DNA of 64,000 nt, from the NCBI GenBank assembly GCA_036562385.1, contig DATCKG010000036.1:1-64000 (forward strand), given 5' to 3'. The notes beneath the pieces were generated by a model, which was not told the DNA's origin, ran no database searches, and saw only the letters and a list, made by a program, of their open reading frames with translations. This document shows positions 23,045 to 32,130 of the stretch, piece by piece. This DNA is from DATCKG01 sp036562385 (GTDB taxonomy: Bacteria; Bacillota; Sulfobacillia; Symbiobacteriales; Symbiobacteriaceae). Made by a program: the position numbers and the translations under genes. Position 1 is the first letter of the stretch, and each line of letters begins with the position of its first letter.

Positions 23045-23860
23045 ATGCTGCTTCGGATTCTCACCGCAGTGGTTTCCATGCCTGTTTTTTTGGGCCTGTT
23101 ATATGTTGGGGGGTGGCCTCTCTTCGCCCTCGTGGCGGGGATGGGCCTTGTTGGCTTCTACGAATATGCCCGCCTGTGGCGTGCCAAACAGATCTCCGTG
23201 CCGCTGGCCCTCGGCGGAGGGGGTGTGGTGGCCCTCTGCGCGTGGGCCTTTCTTGCTCCCGGAAATGCACCGCTTCTGGGGGCCATCGTCACAGCGATTC
23301 TGCTCACTGCGTTTGGGTGGCTGATCTTCCGCTACCGGGACCACACCGTCCAGGAGGCGCTGGTGACGGTGGCGGGGATCTTCTACGTGGGCTGGCTGCT
23401 GTGCCATCTGTTGCTGCTGAGGGGACTGGGCAGCGGCACCGGGTGGGACACCGGATTCCGCTGGCTGATCCTGGCGTTTTTGTGTACCTGGGTAGGCGAC
23501 TCGGTGGCCTATTTCGTGGGCATCAACCTGGGACGGCACAAACTGGCCCCGGGCATCTCCCCCAACAAGTCCGTAGAGGGGGCAGTGGGGGGCGGCATCG
23601 GCACCGTGGCGGTAGGCTGGCTCTGGGGCCCGCTGGTAGGCGTGGCCCCGTGGTTGGGCGCCCTGATTACGGCCGGGGCGTACGTCTTTTCCGTTCTGGG
23701 CGATCTGACCGAATCGGCGCTGAAACGCTACGCGGGGGTCAAGGATTCCGGCCGCATTCTCCCTGGCCATGGCGGAGTCCTGGATCGGTTTGACAGCAGC
23801 TTGTTTGTGCTGCCGTACATCTATTACATCGCCTTATTGGTGCTGCGGTACGGCGGGTAA
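23045..23860 (+). CDS. cdsA: Phosphatidate cytidylyltransferase
   Basis: This 271-residue polytopic enzyme makes CDP-diacylglycerol from phosphatidate and CTP. The family signature SALKRYAGVKDSGRILPGHG followed by GVLDRFDS is intact near the C-terminus. Seven or eight hydrophobic helices precede it. ATG 23045 comes three bases after the uppS stop, with GCAGGTGAAAC upstream. It uses the lipid product of plsY and plsC elsewhere in the window. Confidence 0.95.
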   Translation: MLLRILTAVVSMPVFLGLLYVGGWPLFALVAGMGLVGFYEYARLWRAKQISVPLALGGGGVVALCAWAFLAPGNAPLLGAIVTAILLTAFGWLIFRYRDHTVQEALVTVAGIFYVGWLLCHLLLLRGLGSGTGWDTGFRWLILAFLCTWVGDSVAYFVGINLGRHKLAPGISPNKSVEGAVGGGIGTVAVGWLWGPLVGVAPWLGALITAGAYVFSVLGDLTESALKRYAGVKDSGRILPGHGGVLDRFDSSLFVLPYIYYIALLVLRYGG

Positions 23861-23921
23861 GAGCGCATCAAGCGGTCGCGGCAACCGGCGGTCGCGACAC
23901 AGAGCGGAGGTATTTGTCCGG

Positions 23922-24983
23922 ATGGTAATGCCCTGGGTGCTTTCGATGCTAGGTTTGGCCGCGTTCTTGGTGGTGACCTATCTCCTGGTCACCTATGCGC
24001 TGCCCGTGGTGGCACCCTTTGTCATCGCCCTGCTGATCGCCGAAGTGCTGGATCCGGTGGTCTCCTTTTTGAACCGGCGACTGAGACTTCCCCGGTCCCT
24101 GGCGGTCATCATCGTCCTGGCCGCTTTTGTTGCGCTTTTCACCACCGCGGTGATTGCGGGGATCAGTCGTCTCATTCATGAGATCCGGGTGTTCGTGGCC
24201 AACCTGCCTGCCATGTATGAACTGATCATGTTCCAGGTGGAGCAGATCACGGAGCAGCTGGGCGCTTACTACGCCTCCCTGCCCGCCGCGGTCCAGGAAG
24301 TGTTTGCCCAAAACCTGAGCTACATCAGCACCATTCTGCAGGCGTACCTGACGACTCTGCTGGGCAGTCTCACCGTGATCACCGGCCTCTCGGGGCTCTT
24401 TTGGACGCTGCTGGTGGCAGGGCTGGCCACCTTCTTCATCAGCCGTGACCGGGCCATGATCGGCCAATTTCTGCTCTCGCTCTTCCCGCCGGCGTGGCAA
24501 CCGAAGCTCCGGCGGGTCAAGGCGGAGGTGTGGAACAGTACCATCGGCTATGCCAAGGCCCAGATGCTCCTGATCTTGCTTACCATGCTCCAGAGCATCA
24601 TCGGCCTGGCGCTGATTGGTAACCGTTATGCGGTGCTGATGGGCCTCCTGATAGGGCTGGCCGACATCTTGCCGGTTCTCGGCCCGGCCACCATCTATGT
24701 GCCGTGGATCCTGTTCAGCTTCCTGTTTGGCAACAAGATCTTCGGGCTGAAGCTGCTGATTTTGTACGTGACGGTGGCAGGGGTCCGGCAGGTGCTGGAG
24801 CCGAAGATGGTGGGCGACCGCATGGGCCTTCATCCCTTGACCACCCTCTTTTCGCTGTACGTGGGCTTCAAGTTCTTCGGCCCGCTGGGCGTGGTCATCG
24901 GGCCGCTGACGGCCATTCTGATGAAGGCGATGATACAGTCCGGGCTGCTGCCCAGCTTTCAGGGGGAGTTTCGCACGAAGTAA
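23922..24983 (+). CDS. AI-2E family transporter / YtvI-like permease
   Basis: This 353-residue membrane protein is of the AI-2E/PerM family, with about eight helices. Typical features are the N-terminal paired helices (LAAFLVVTYLLVTYALPVV and APFVIALLIAEVLDPVV), an amphipathic central region, IGYAKAQMLLILLTMLQSIIG, GLLIGLADILPVLGP and the C-terminal GDRMGLHPLTTLFSLYVG. It resembles the sporulation YtvI branch, but I cannot separate the branches by eye. The substrate is unknown. ATG 23922 follows AGCGGAGGT. Confidence 0.85.
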   Translation: MVMPWVLSMLGLAAFLVVTYLLVTYALPVVAPFVIALLIAEVLDPVVSFLNRRLRLPRSLAVIIVLAAFVALFTTAVIAGISRLIHEIRVFVANLPAMYELIMFQVEQITEQLGAYYASLPAAVQEVFAQNLSYISTILQAYLTTLLGSLTVITGLSGLFWTLLVAGLATFFISRDRAMIGQFLLSLFPPAWQPKLRRVKAEVWNSTIGYAKAQMLLILLTMLQSIIGLALIGNRYAVLMGLLIGLADILPVLGPATIYVPWILFSFLFGNKIFGLKLLILYVTVAGVRQVLEPKMVGDRMGLHPLTTLFSLYVGFKFFGPLGVVIGPLTAILMKAMIQSGLLPSFQGEFRTK

Positions 24984-25031
24984 TGTTGAAGTAGTGTTTA
25001 GGATACATTAGGCGGTAAGGGGACTGCTACG

Positions 25032-26195
25032 ATGAGAAAGGGAATTGGTATTCTGGGCTCCACCGGCTCCATCGGCACCCAGGCCCTGGATGTGATCAGC
25101 CACTTCCCGGAACGGTTCCGGGTGGTGAGCCTGGCTGCGGGACGGCGGGTGGACCTGCTGGCCCGGCAGATCCGCCAGTTTCAACCGGAAGTGGTGTCGG
25201 TGGCCGACGAGGAGGCGGCGGTTCGGCTGAAGCGGCTGTTGGCGGAGGAACCGCCCGCGGGCAGGACGCCGGAGATCCTCTGGGGGCCGGAGGGACTGGA
25301 TGCGGTCGCGATCCATCCGGATGTGCAGCTACTGGTGACCGCCGTGGTGGGGGCCATGGGGATTCGACCGACCCTGGCCGCCATCCGCAGTGGCAAGGAA
25401 ATCGCCCTGGCCAACAAGGAGACGCTGGTGGCAGCGGGCGAATTGGTGATGGGGGAAGCCAGGCGCCGGGGCACGCGGATTCTGCCGGTGGATTCGGAGC
25501 ACAGCGCCATCTTTCAGTGCCTGGTGGGGGAGGACCGACGTCGGGTGCGGCGGATTCTGCTGACCGCTTCCGGAGGGCCCTTCCGGGGGCGTAAGGACCT
25601 AAGCGGGATCACACCCGAGCAGGCCCTGAAGCACCCCAACTGGGTGATGGGGGCCAAGGTGACGGTGGACAGTGCGACCCTCATGAACAAGGCCCTCGAG
25701 ATGATCGAGGCCCGCTGGCTGTTTGACCTTCCCATTGACCAGGTGGAGGTACTGATCCACCCCCAGTCCATCGTCCATTCGGCGGTGGAGTTTGTGGACG
25801 GCTCCATCGTGGCCCAGTTGGGGCCCACCGACATGCGGCTCCCCATTCAGTATGCGCTGACGTATCCGGAACGGGTGGAAGGGTTTCTGCGGCCCCTGGA
25901 CCTTACCCAGGTAGGCACCCTTACGTTTGAGCCCCCTGACACCGTAACCTTCCCTTCCTTGAACTTCGCCCGGGAGGCGGCTACAATGGGAGGGACCATG
26001 CCGGCCGTGATGAATGCCGCCAACGAGGTGGCGGTGCAGCGCTTTCTCGCGGGTGAAATCCCCTTCCCGGCCATCTTTGCGGTGGTCCGGGCGGTTATGG
26101 AGCGACATCAACCCGGGCCGGCCACGGACCTGGAGACCATCCTGGACGCGGACAGGTGGGCCAGAGAGGTGGCCGCATCAATAGACAGGTGGTGA
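25032..26195 (+). CDS. dxr: 1-deoxy-D-xylulose-5-phosphate reductoisomerase
   Basis: This 387-residue enzyme makes MEP, the committed step of non-mevalonate isoprenoid synthesis. GSTGSIGTQALDV binds NADPH. ANKETLVAAGELVM, PVDSEHSAIFQCL, TASGGPFRGR, NWVMGAKVTVDSATLMNKAL and EMIEARWLF include the metal and substrate residues. ATG 25032 follows GTAAGGGGACTGCTACG. dxr, rseP and ispG form a tight group, with uppS upstream using the pathway product. Confidence 0.96.
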   Translation: MRKGIGILGSTGSIGTQALDVISHFPERFRVVSLAAGRRVDLLARQIRQFQPEVVSVADEEAAVRLKRLLAEEPPAGRTPEILWGPEGLDAVAIHPDVQLLVTAVVGAMGIRPTLAAIRSGKEIALANKETLVAAGELVMGEARRRGTRILPVDSEHSAIFQCLVGEDRRRVRRILLTASGGPFRGRKDLSGITPEQALKHPNWVMGAKVTVDSATLMNKALEMIEARWLFDLPIDQVEVLIHPQSIVHSAVEFVDGSIVAQLGPTDMRLPIQYALTYPERVEGFLRPLDLTQVGTLTFEPPDTVTFPSLNFAREAATMGGTMPAVMNAANEVAVQRFLAGEIPFPAIFAVVRAVMERHQPGPATDLETILDADRWAREVAASIDRW

Positions 26196-26208
26196 CTTCG
26201 TCACGACA

Positions 26209-27252
26209 GTGGGCATTCTGATTGCCATTTTGGTTTTCGGACTGCTGATCGTGGTCCACGAAGTCGGTCACTTCCTCGCGGCCAAGGCAGCCGACATCAA
26301 GGTCCACGAGTTTGCCATCGGCTTCGGTCCTGCCCTGGCTCGCCTGCAGCGAGGGGAGACCCAGTACACACTGCGGGCTTTCCCGATGGGCGGGTATGTA
26401 CGTATGGCAGGCATGGACGAAACCGAAGAGGATGAGCCGCGGGGATATAACAAGAAGCCGTTGGGTGCGCGGATGATGGTCATCCTGGCTGGCCCCCTGG
26501 CAAACTTTTTGTTGGCCTCGCTGCTCTACTCGGGACTGCTCTTTTTCGTCGGATCGGATCGGATCGAGGTGCCGGTGATCGGCTACGTTCCGCCGGTCTG
26601 CGATGTGACGGTAGGGGGCGAGGCCAGTGCTGTATCCTGCCCGGCTTATGAGGCGGGGCTGCAGGTGGGCGACCGGATCCTGAGCATCGACGGCAAGGCG
26701 GTCGCGGACTGGAACGACATCCTCAGCCTGGTCTCCACCTCCGGGGGCAAGCCCCTGACCTTCCGCATCCAGCGGGGAGAGGAACTCCTGGAGGTGGTGA
26801 TCGAGCCGGTTCGGGCGACGGACGGTCGCTGGATTGTGGGGATTCGCTGGCCTACGGAGCGGGAGCCTTTCCTGTCGGCTCTGGTGAAGGGCCCGGTGAT
26901 CACGCTCAGGACCCTGGGGGCCATGCTGGTCAGCCTCGGGCAGATGGTGACCGGTCAGATCGAAGCAGACCTGACGGGTCCCGTCGGCATCACGAAGAGC
27001 ATCGCGGAACAGGCGTCCCTGGGCTGGACGAACCTGCTGGTATTCGTGGCCTTTCTATCCCTGAACCTGGGGCTTTTCAATCTGCTGCCGATCCCGGCCC
27101 TGGACGGCTCCCGGATCGCTTTCATGCTGGTGGAACTGGTGCGGGGCCGGCGGATTGATCCGCAGCGAGAGAACATGGTGCACTTCGTGGGCTTCCTGCT
27201 GCTGCTGGGGCTCATGATCGTGGTGGCGTATTCGGACATCATGCGGTGGTAG
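26209..27252 (+). CDS. rseP: Site-2 intramembrane zinc protease RseP family
   Basis: This 347-residue membrane metalloprotease has HEVGHF at about residues 17-22 in the first helix, a PDZ domain at about residues 120-190 (AYEAGLQVGDRILSIDGKAV) and NLLPIPALDGSR, the second zinc motif, near residue 290. Such enzymes cleave anti-sigma factors and signal-peptide remnants. The start is GTG 26209, the only reasonable in-frame start before the zinc motif, with an imperfect ribosome binding site. The dxr-rseP order is the usual one. Confidence 0.94.
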   Translation: MGILIAILVFGLLIVVHEVGHFLAAKAADIKVHEFAIGFGPALARLQRGETQYTLRAFPMGGYVRMAGMDETEEDEPRGYNKKPLGARMMVILAGPLANFLLASLLYSGLLFFVGSDRIEVPVIGYVPPVCDVTVGGEASAVSCPAYEAGLQVGDRILSIDGKAVADWNDILSLVSTSGGKPLTFRIQRGEELLEVVIEPVRATDGRWIVGIRWPTEREPFLSALVKGPVITLRTLGAMLVSLGQMVTGQIEADLTGPVGITKSIAEQASLGWTNLLVFVAFLSLNLGLFNLLPIPALDGSRIAFMLVELVRGRRIDPQRENMVHFVGFLLLLGLMIVVAYSDIMRW

Positions 27253-27276
27253 ATGGGGATAAGGAGACGCAGACCG

Positions 27277-28389
27277 ATGCGGGAACGGAAGCGAACCCGC
27301 CCGGTGATGGTGGGCGGTGTACAGATCGGCGGCGGGGCGCCGATCACCGTGCAGTCCATGACCAAGTGTGATACCCGGAATGTGCCGGAGGTGATCCGGC
27401 AGATTCGGGCCCTGGAGGAGGCCGGATGTGACATCGTCCGGGTCGCTGCCCCCACCATGGAGGCGGCGGAGTGCTTCAAGGAAATCCGGCGGCACTGCCG
27501 GATTCCCCTGGTAGCAGACGTGCACTTTGATTACCGGATTGCCCTGAAGGTGCTGGAGGCAGGGGTCGACAAACTCCGAATCAATCCGGGAAACATCGGA
27601 GCCCGGTGGAAGGTGGAGGAGGTAACCCGTGCCTGCAAGGACCGGGGCGTTCCCATTCGCATTGGGGTGAACGCCGGGTCCCTGGAGGACGAGATTTTGG
27701 CGAAGTACGGGTATCCCACCCCGGAAGGGATGGTGGAGTCGGCCCTCAAGCACGTGGCAATCCTGGAGGACCTGGATTTCCACGACATCGTGATCTCCAT
27801 CAAGGCCTCGGACGTCCGGACCATGATCGAGGCCTATCGGCTTCTCTCCACCAAGACCGACTACCCCCTGCACGTGGGGGTCACCGAAGCCGGCACGCCG
27901 TCCGCGGGGATCATCAAGTCAGCCGTGGGCATCGGCACGGTGCTGGCGGAGGGGATCGGCGACACCATTCGGGTCAGTCTCTCCACCGACGCGGTGGAGG
28001 AGGTCCGGGTGGGGTACGAGATCCTCAAGGCTCTGGGCCTCCGGACCCGGGGGATCAACATCGTCTCCTGCCCGACCTGCGGGCGAGTCCAGATCGATCT
28101 GGTCCGGGTGGCCACGGAGGTAGAGGAGCGGCTGCGCCATATCGACGTGCCCATGACCGTCGCCGTCATGGGGTGCGTGGTCAACGGACCGGGTGAGGCG
28201 GCGGAGGCCGATGTGGCCCTCTTCGGCGGCAAGGGAGTGGGCATGTTGTACGTGGACGGCAAGCAGGTCCGGAAAGTGAACGAGGCGGAGATGGTGGATG
28301 CCCTGGTTACCCTGGTGGAGGAGAAAGCTGCGGAGATGAAAGCCAAGGGCATCCGGCGGGAAGGGTACGGGTACGGGCGGCACGTGTAG
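27277..28389 (+). CDS. ispG: 4-hydroxy-3-methylbut-2-enyl diphosphate synthase
   Basis: This 370-residue iron-sulphur enzyme converts MEcPP to HMBPP in the MEP pathway. The N-terminus RPVMVGGVQIGGGAPITVQS and TRNVPEVIRQIRAL are typical. Cluster-binding cysteines are in SCPTCGRVQID and VMGCVVNGPGEA. ATG 27277 is chosen over ATG 27253 because AAGGAG lies 10 bases before it. A strong terminator follows, ending the dxr-rseP-ispG unit. Confidence 0.96.
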   Translation: MRERKRTRPVMVGGVQIGGGAPITVQSMTKCDTRNVPEVIRQIRALEEAGCDIVRVAAPTMEAAECFKEIRRHCRIPLVADVHFDYRIALKVLEAGVDKLRINPGNIGARWKVEEVTRACKDRGVPIRIGVNAGSLEDEILAKYGYPTPEGMVESALKHVAILEDLDFHDIVISIKASDVRTMIEAYRLLSTKTDYPLHVGVTEAGTPSAGIIKSAVGIGTVLAEGIGDTIRVSLSTDAVEEVRVGYEILKALGLRTRGINIVSCPTCGRVQIDLVRVATEVEERLRHIDVPMTVAVMGCVVNGPGEAAEADVALFGGKGVGMLYVDGKQVRKVNEAEMVDALVTLVEEKAAEMKAKGIRREGYGYGRHV

Positions 28390-28428
28390 AGCCTGGCCTT
28401 CCCGTCCGGCAGGATCTACATAAGCGAG

Positions 28429-28465
28429 AAGGCGGTCAGCGGGTTCGCTGACCGCTTTCTTTTTT
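28429..28465 (+). terminator. Rho-independent terminator of the isoprenoid unit
   Basis: GCGGTCAGCG (28432-28441) pairs perfectly with CGCTGACCGC (28446-28455), followed by TTTCTTTTTT. It is a textbook terminator. Confidence 0.93.
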
Positions 28466-28602
28466 GTCTCCGCCTGCAGCGGGGAAGCAGGAAATGGTTT
28501 AGACAGATCGAAACCAATTACCAATAGAAAAGACATACCAGTGGAAATGCTTATGTTCTCATCCCCCACGAGACTTGGGCTTCGCCAGAAGGAGGTACGA
28601 GA

Positions 28603-29817
28603 ATGGGAAAGACCATCGCCGTCATCGGTGCCCTGGACACCAAGGGTGAAGAGCTACGGTTCGTCAAGGAAGAGATCGAACGGCGCGGCCACAAGGTCCT
28701 GCTCATCAATACGGGCGTCATCGATGAGCCGCTGATTCCCCCCGATATCCCCGCCAGTGAGGTGGCTGAAGCCGGTGGCACCTCCCTGGCCGCGCTGCGG
28801 GAGCGGAAGGACCGCGGCGAGGCCATGAAGGTGATGGCCAAGGGCGCGGCGGTGGTGGTCGCACGGCTGCACCAGGCCGGAAAGATCGACGGCATTCTGG
28901 GCATGGGCGGGTCTGCCGGAACGGCCGTGGGCACGGCTGCCATGCGCGCCCTGCCGGTGGGCTTTCCCAAGGTCATGGTGTCCACCGTAGCAGCCGGCGA
29001 CACCAGGGGCTACGTGGGGACCAAGGACATCGTCATGATCCCTTCGGTGGTGGATATCTCCGGCATCAACCGCATCAGCCGGCAGATCTTTACCCGGGCA
29101 GCCGGCGCGATCTGCGGCATGGTGGAGGCGGAGATCCGGCCGGCGGCTGACAAGCCAATGCTGGCGGCCTCGATGTTCGGAAACTCCACCAAGGCGGTGG
29201 ATCACGGCCGGGCCATTCTGGAGAAAGCGGGCTACGAGGTGTTGGTTTTCCACAGCACCGGCGTGGGCGGCGCCACCATGGAGAGCCTGGTAGAAGAGGG
29301 GTACTTTGACGGGATCTTTGACATCACCACCACCGAGTGGGCGGATGAGGTGTGCGGCGGCGTCATGTCGGCCGGGCCCAACCGTGGGGACGCGGCCGCC
29401 CGCCGGGGGATTCCTCAGGTCATCGCACCCGGCTGTGTGGACATGGTCAATTTCTGGGCTCGCTCTACGGTCCCTGAGAAGTACCGTGACCGCCAACTTT
29501 ACGAGTGGAACCCCAACGTTACGCTGATGCGCACCAACGTGGAGGAGAACATCGAGATTGGCAAGCGTCTGGCCGAGAAGGCCAACGCCAGCAAAGGGCC
29601 CGTGGCCTTCCTCCTGCCCCTGAAGGGCGTCTCGATCCTGGACAGCCCGGGGAATCCCTTCTGGAATCCGGAGGCGGACCAGGCATGCTTCCGGGCCATC
29701 AAGGAGAACGTCCGGCCGGGGATTCATGTGGAGGAGATCGACTGCAACCTCAACGACCCGGAGTTTGCCGAGCGGGCAGCCGCTCTGTTGCTTGAGATGC
29801 TTCAGAAGAAAGCCTGA
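28603..29817 (+). CDS. UPF0261 / Tm-1-like ATP-binding protein
   Basis: This 404-residue protein is of the UPF0261 family, related to the plant virus-resistance protein Tm-1. Features include the N-terminal IAVIGALDTKGEELRFVKE and a glycine-rich GILGMGGSAGTAVGTAAMRA, which is a nucleotide-binding candidate. VSTVAAGDTRGYVGTKDI, MFGNSTKAVDHG and VFHSTGVGGATMESL are also family hallmarks. The biochemical function of bacterial members is unknown. In many genomes and in fungal fusions it pairs with the TIM-barrel protein that follows here. ATG 28603 follows AAGGAGGTACGAG. Confidence 0.88.
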   Translation: MGKTIAVIGALDTKGEELRFVKEEIERRGHKVLLINTGVIDEPLIPPDIPASEVAEAGGTSLAALRERKDRGEAMKVMAKGAAVVVARLHQAGKIDGILGMGGSAGTAVGTAAMRALPVGFPKVMVSTVAAGDTRGYVGTKDIVMIPSVVDISGINRISRQIFTRAAGAICGMVEAEIRPAADKPMLAASMFGNSTKAVDHGRAILEKAGYEVLVFHSTGVGGATMESLVEEGYFDGIFDITTTEWADEVCGGVMSAGPNRGDAAARRGIPQVIAPGCVDMVNFWARSTVPEKYRDRQLYEWNPNVTLMRTNVEENIEIGKRLAEKANASKGPVAFLLPLKGVSILDSPGNPFWNPEADQACFRAIKENVRPGIHVEEIDCNLNDPEFAERAAALLLEMLQKKA

Positions 29818-29832
29818 CGAGGAGGGAGATTC

Positions 29833-30666
29833 ATGGCGAAGTGGGAACGGCGCGAGATTCTGGCGAAACTGCGTCAGCAGGTGGCCGAGGGCCGGCCCAT
29901 CATCGGCGGCGGTGCGGGTACCGGCATTTCGGCCAAGTGTGAGGAGGCCGGGGGTATCGACCTGATCGTGATCTACAACTCAGGCCGGTACCGGATGGCC
30001 GGTCGGGGCTCGCTGGCAGGTCTCATGCCCTACGGGGACGCCAACGGCATCGTGGTGGAGATGGCCCACGAGGTTCTGCCGGTGGTCAAAAATACCCCGG
30101 TGCTGGCGGGCGTCTGTGGTACGGATCCCTTCCGGAAGATGGACTACTTCCTGCGGCAGCTCAAGGATATGGGCTTTGCCGGTGTGCAAAACTTCCCCAC
30201 CGTGGGCCTGATCGACGGTGTCTTCCGCCAGAACTTGGAAGAGACGGGAATGGGCTATGACCTGGAGGTGGAGATGATCCGGCTGGCCCACGAACTTGAC
30301 ATGCTGACCACTCCGTACTGCTTCAACGAAGAAGAGGCCCGGAAGATGGCCCGGGCGGGGGCAGACATCATCGTTGCCCACATGGGTCTGACCACCAAGG
30401 GCATGATCGGTGCCCAGACTGCCCTCACCCTGGAGCAGGCAGCCCAGCGGGTGCAGGCCATCTGCGACGCGGCCAAGGAGGTCAACCCGGACGTCCTGGT
30501 GATTTGCCACGGCGGTCCGATTGCGGAGCCGGAGGATGCTGCGTATATCCTGTCGCACACCAAGGGCGTGGTGGGCTTCTACGGTGCCTCCTCCATGGAG
30601 CGGCTGCCAACCGAGCGGGCCATCACCGAGCAAGTCCGGCAGTTCAAGGCGATCAAGCTGAGCTAG
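29833..30666 (+). CDS. TIM-barrel PEP-hydrolase-like protein (PF09370 type)
   Basis: This 277-residue TIM-barrel protein is of the family annotated as phosphoenolpyruvate hydrolase-like. ILAKLRQQVAEGRPIIGGGA, GIDLIVIYNSGRYRMAGRGS, NTPVLAGVCGTDPFRKMDYF, GVQNFPTVGLIDG and VICHGGPIAEPEDA are characteristic. The reaction is unproven for nearly all members. It lies 15 bases after UPF0261, with GACGAGGAGGGAGATTC before the start, and is surely co-expressed with it. A terminator follows. Confidence 0.88.
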   Translation: MAKWERREILAKLRQQVAEGRPIIGGGAGTGISAKCEEAGGIDLIVIYNSGRYRMAGRGSLAGLMPYGDANGIVVEMAHEVLPVVKNTPVLAGVCGTDPFRKMDYFLRQLKDMGFAGVQNFPTVGLIDGVFRQNLEETGMGYDLEVEMIRLAHELDMLTTPYCFNEEEARKMARAGADIIVAHMGLTTKGMIGAQTALTLEQAAQRVQAICDAAKEVNPDVLVICHGGPIAEPEDAAYILSHTKGVVGFYGASSMERLPTERAITEQVRQFKAIKLS

Positions 30667-30677
30667 CGATCCAGACA

Positions 30678-30709
30678 GGCCGGGGCAACCTCGGTTGCCC
30701 CGGCCTTTT
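30678..30709 (+). terminator. Rho-independent terminator after the TIM-barrel gene
   Basis: A perfect 12-bp stem (30678-30689 with 30694-30705) and a CTCG loop are followed by TTTT. The two hydrolases downstream may be read through or have their own promoter. Confidence 0.88.
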
Positions 30710-30820
30710 CGCGTCGGCGGGGGACGAAGTGGAGGTCAGCCGGAATGCCGGGAAATGGCAGAAGGGCCAGTACTGCGAACCGGCGGCAGGAATCATACTG
30801 GGAGAAGGAGGCGAAGACGA

Positions 30821-32116
30821 ATGGACGTGACAGCACGCACTGCCGAATTGAAGCCTGAACTGGTCCGCACACGACGGGACCTCCACGCACACGCGGAGAG
30901 CGGTTGGACGGAGTTCCGTACAGCCACCCGCGTGGTAGAGTACCTGGCGTCTCTCGGGTATGAGGTCCAGTTCGGCCCCTCGGTTCATCACCCTGCGTAC
31001 ATGTTCGGCCTGCCCTCCAAGGAAGAGCTCGACCGGCACCTGGAACGGGCCATCGCGCAGGGGGCCAATCCACACATCGCGCGTCAGATGGCCGGCGGCT
31101 ACACGGGTGTGGTCGGTGTCCTCCGGTGTGGCGAGGGCCCTACTGTGGCCATGCGCTTTGACATGGACGCGGTGGAGATTACAGAGTGTACGCTGGAGCA
31201 GCACCGGCCCCACCGGGAAGGGTTCGCGTCGCGTAATGCCGGCGCGATGCATGCCTGCGGTCACGATGGTCACACCGCCATCGGACTGGGTGTTGCCACC
31301 ATGCTGGCGGAACTCAGGAGCCACCTGAGAGGCACCTTCAAGCTGATCTTTCAGCCCGCCGAGGAGGGCGTCCGCGGCGCCCGCTCCATGGTGGAGGCCG
31401 GCGTGGTGGATGACGTCGACTATCTGTTAGGCATGCATCTGGGCTTCGGTGCGGGTGAAGTCGGCACGATCATTTGTGGCGGCGGCGGTTTTTTGGCCAC
31501 GTCAAAGATCGATGCGACCTACACCGGGGTTCCCTCCCATGCGGGGGCGGCGCCTGAGCGGGGACGGAACGCCCTCCTGGCTGCTGCCACTGCCGCCATC
31601 AACCTGCATGGGATTCCCCGTCATTCGGCCGGTGCTTCCCGCATCAATGTCGGCGTCCTTCAGGCCGGATCCGGGCGGAACGTGATCCCAGCTCACGCAG
31701 TTCTCAAGCTGGAGACGAGGGGGGAGACCACGGCCATCGATGCGTACATCAAGGCGGAGGCGGAGCGGATTCTGCGCGCGGCGGCTGCCATGTATGACGT
31801 GGCCGTGGAACTCAGGGAGATGGGCAGCGCAGCCGGCGGGACCAGCGACCCTGAACTGGCCGAGATCATCGGAACGGCTGCAGCCAAGACCCCTGCGGTG
31901 AGGCGGATCGAGCCCAAGGGACTTCTGGGAGGCAGTGAGGACTTCACCTGGATGATGGAGCGTGTGCAGCAGCGCGGTGGCAAGGCGGCCTACATGATGG
32001 TGGGTACCAAGATTGCCGCTCCTCATCACGACTTTCGTTTCGACTTTGACGAGGAGGCCCTCCCCATCGGCGTGGAAGTCCTGGTTCGGACGGTCCTGGC
32101 GCTGGCTGGAAAGTAA
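30821..32116 (+). CDS. M20 amidohydrolase, AbgA-like
   Basis: This 431-residue zinc hydrolase is close to E. coli AbgA, a subunit of the p-aminobenzoyl-glutamate hydrolase. Shared stretches are RRDLHAHAESGWTEFRTAT, GAMHACGHDGHTAIGLG (metal site), LIFQPAEEGVRGARSMVEAG with its catalytic Glu, GVVDDVDYLLGMH, GASRINVGVLQAGSGRNVIP and LLGGSEDFTWMMERVQ. AbgA normally pairs with AbgB. No AbgB is here, so it may act alone on another N-acyl amino acid such as an aminobenzoyl or indole conjugate. ATG 30821 follows GAGAAGGAGGCGAAGACG. Confidence 0.88.
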   Translation: MDVTARTAELKPELVRTRRDLHAHAESGWTEFRTATRVVEYLASLGYEVQFGPSVHHPAYMFGLPSKEELDRHLERAIAQGANPHIARQMAGGYTGVVGVLRCGEGPTVAMRFDMDAVEITECTLEQHRPHREGFASRNAGAMHACGHDGHTAIGLGVATMLAELRSHLRGTFKLIFQPAEEGVRGARSMVEAGVVDDVDYLLGMHLGFGAGEVGTIICGGGGFLATSKIDATYTGVPSHAGAAPERGRNALLAAATAAINLHGIPRHSAGASRINVGVLQAGSGRNVIPAHAVLKLETRGETTAIDAYIKAEAERILRAAAAMYDVAVELREMGSAAGGTSDPELAEIIGTAAAKTPAVRRIEPKGLLGGSEDFTWMMERVQQRGGKAAYMMVGTKIAAPHHDFRFDFDEEALPIGVEVLVRTVLALAGK

Positions 32117-32130
32117 GAGGAGGGGTTGCT

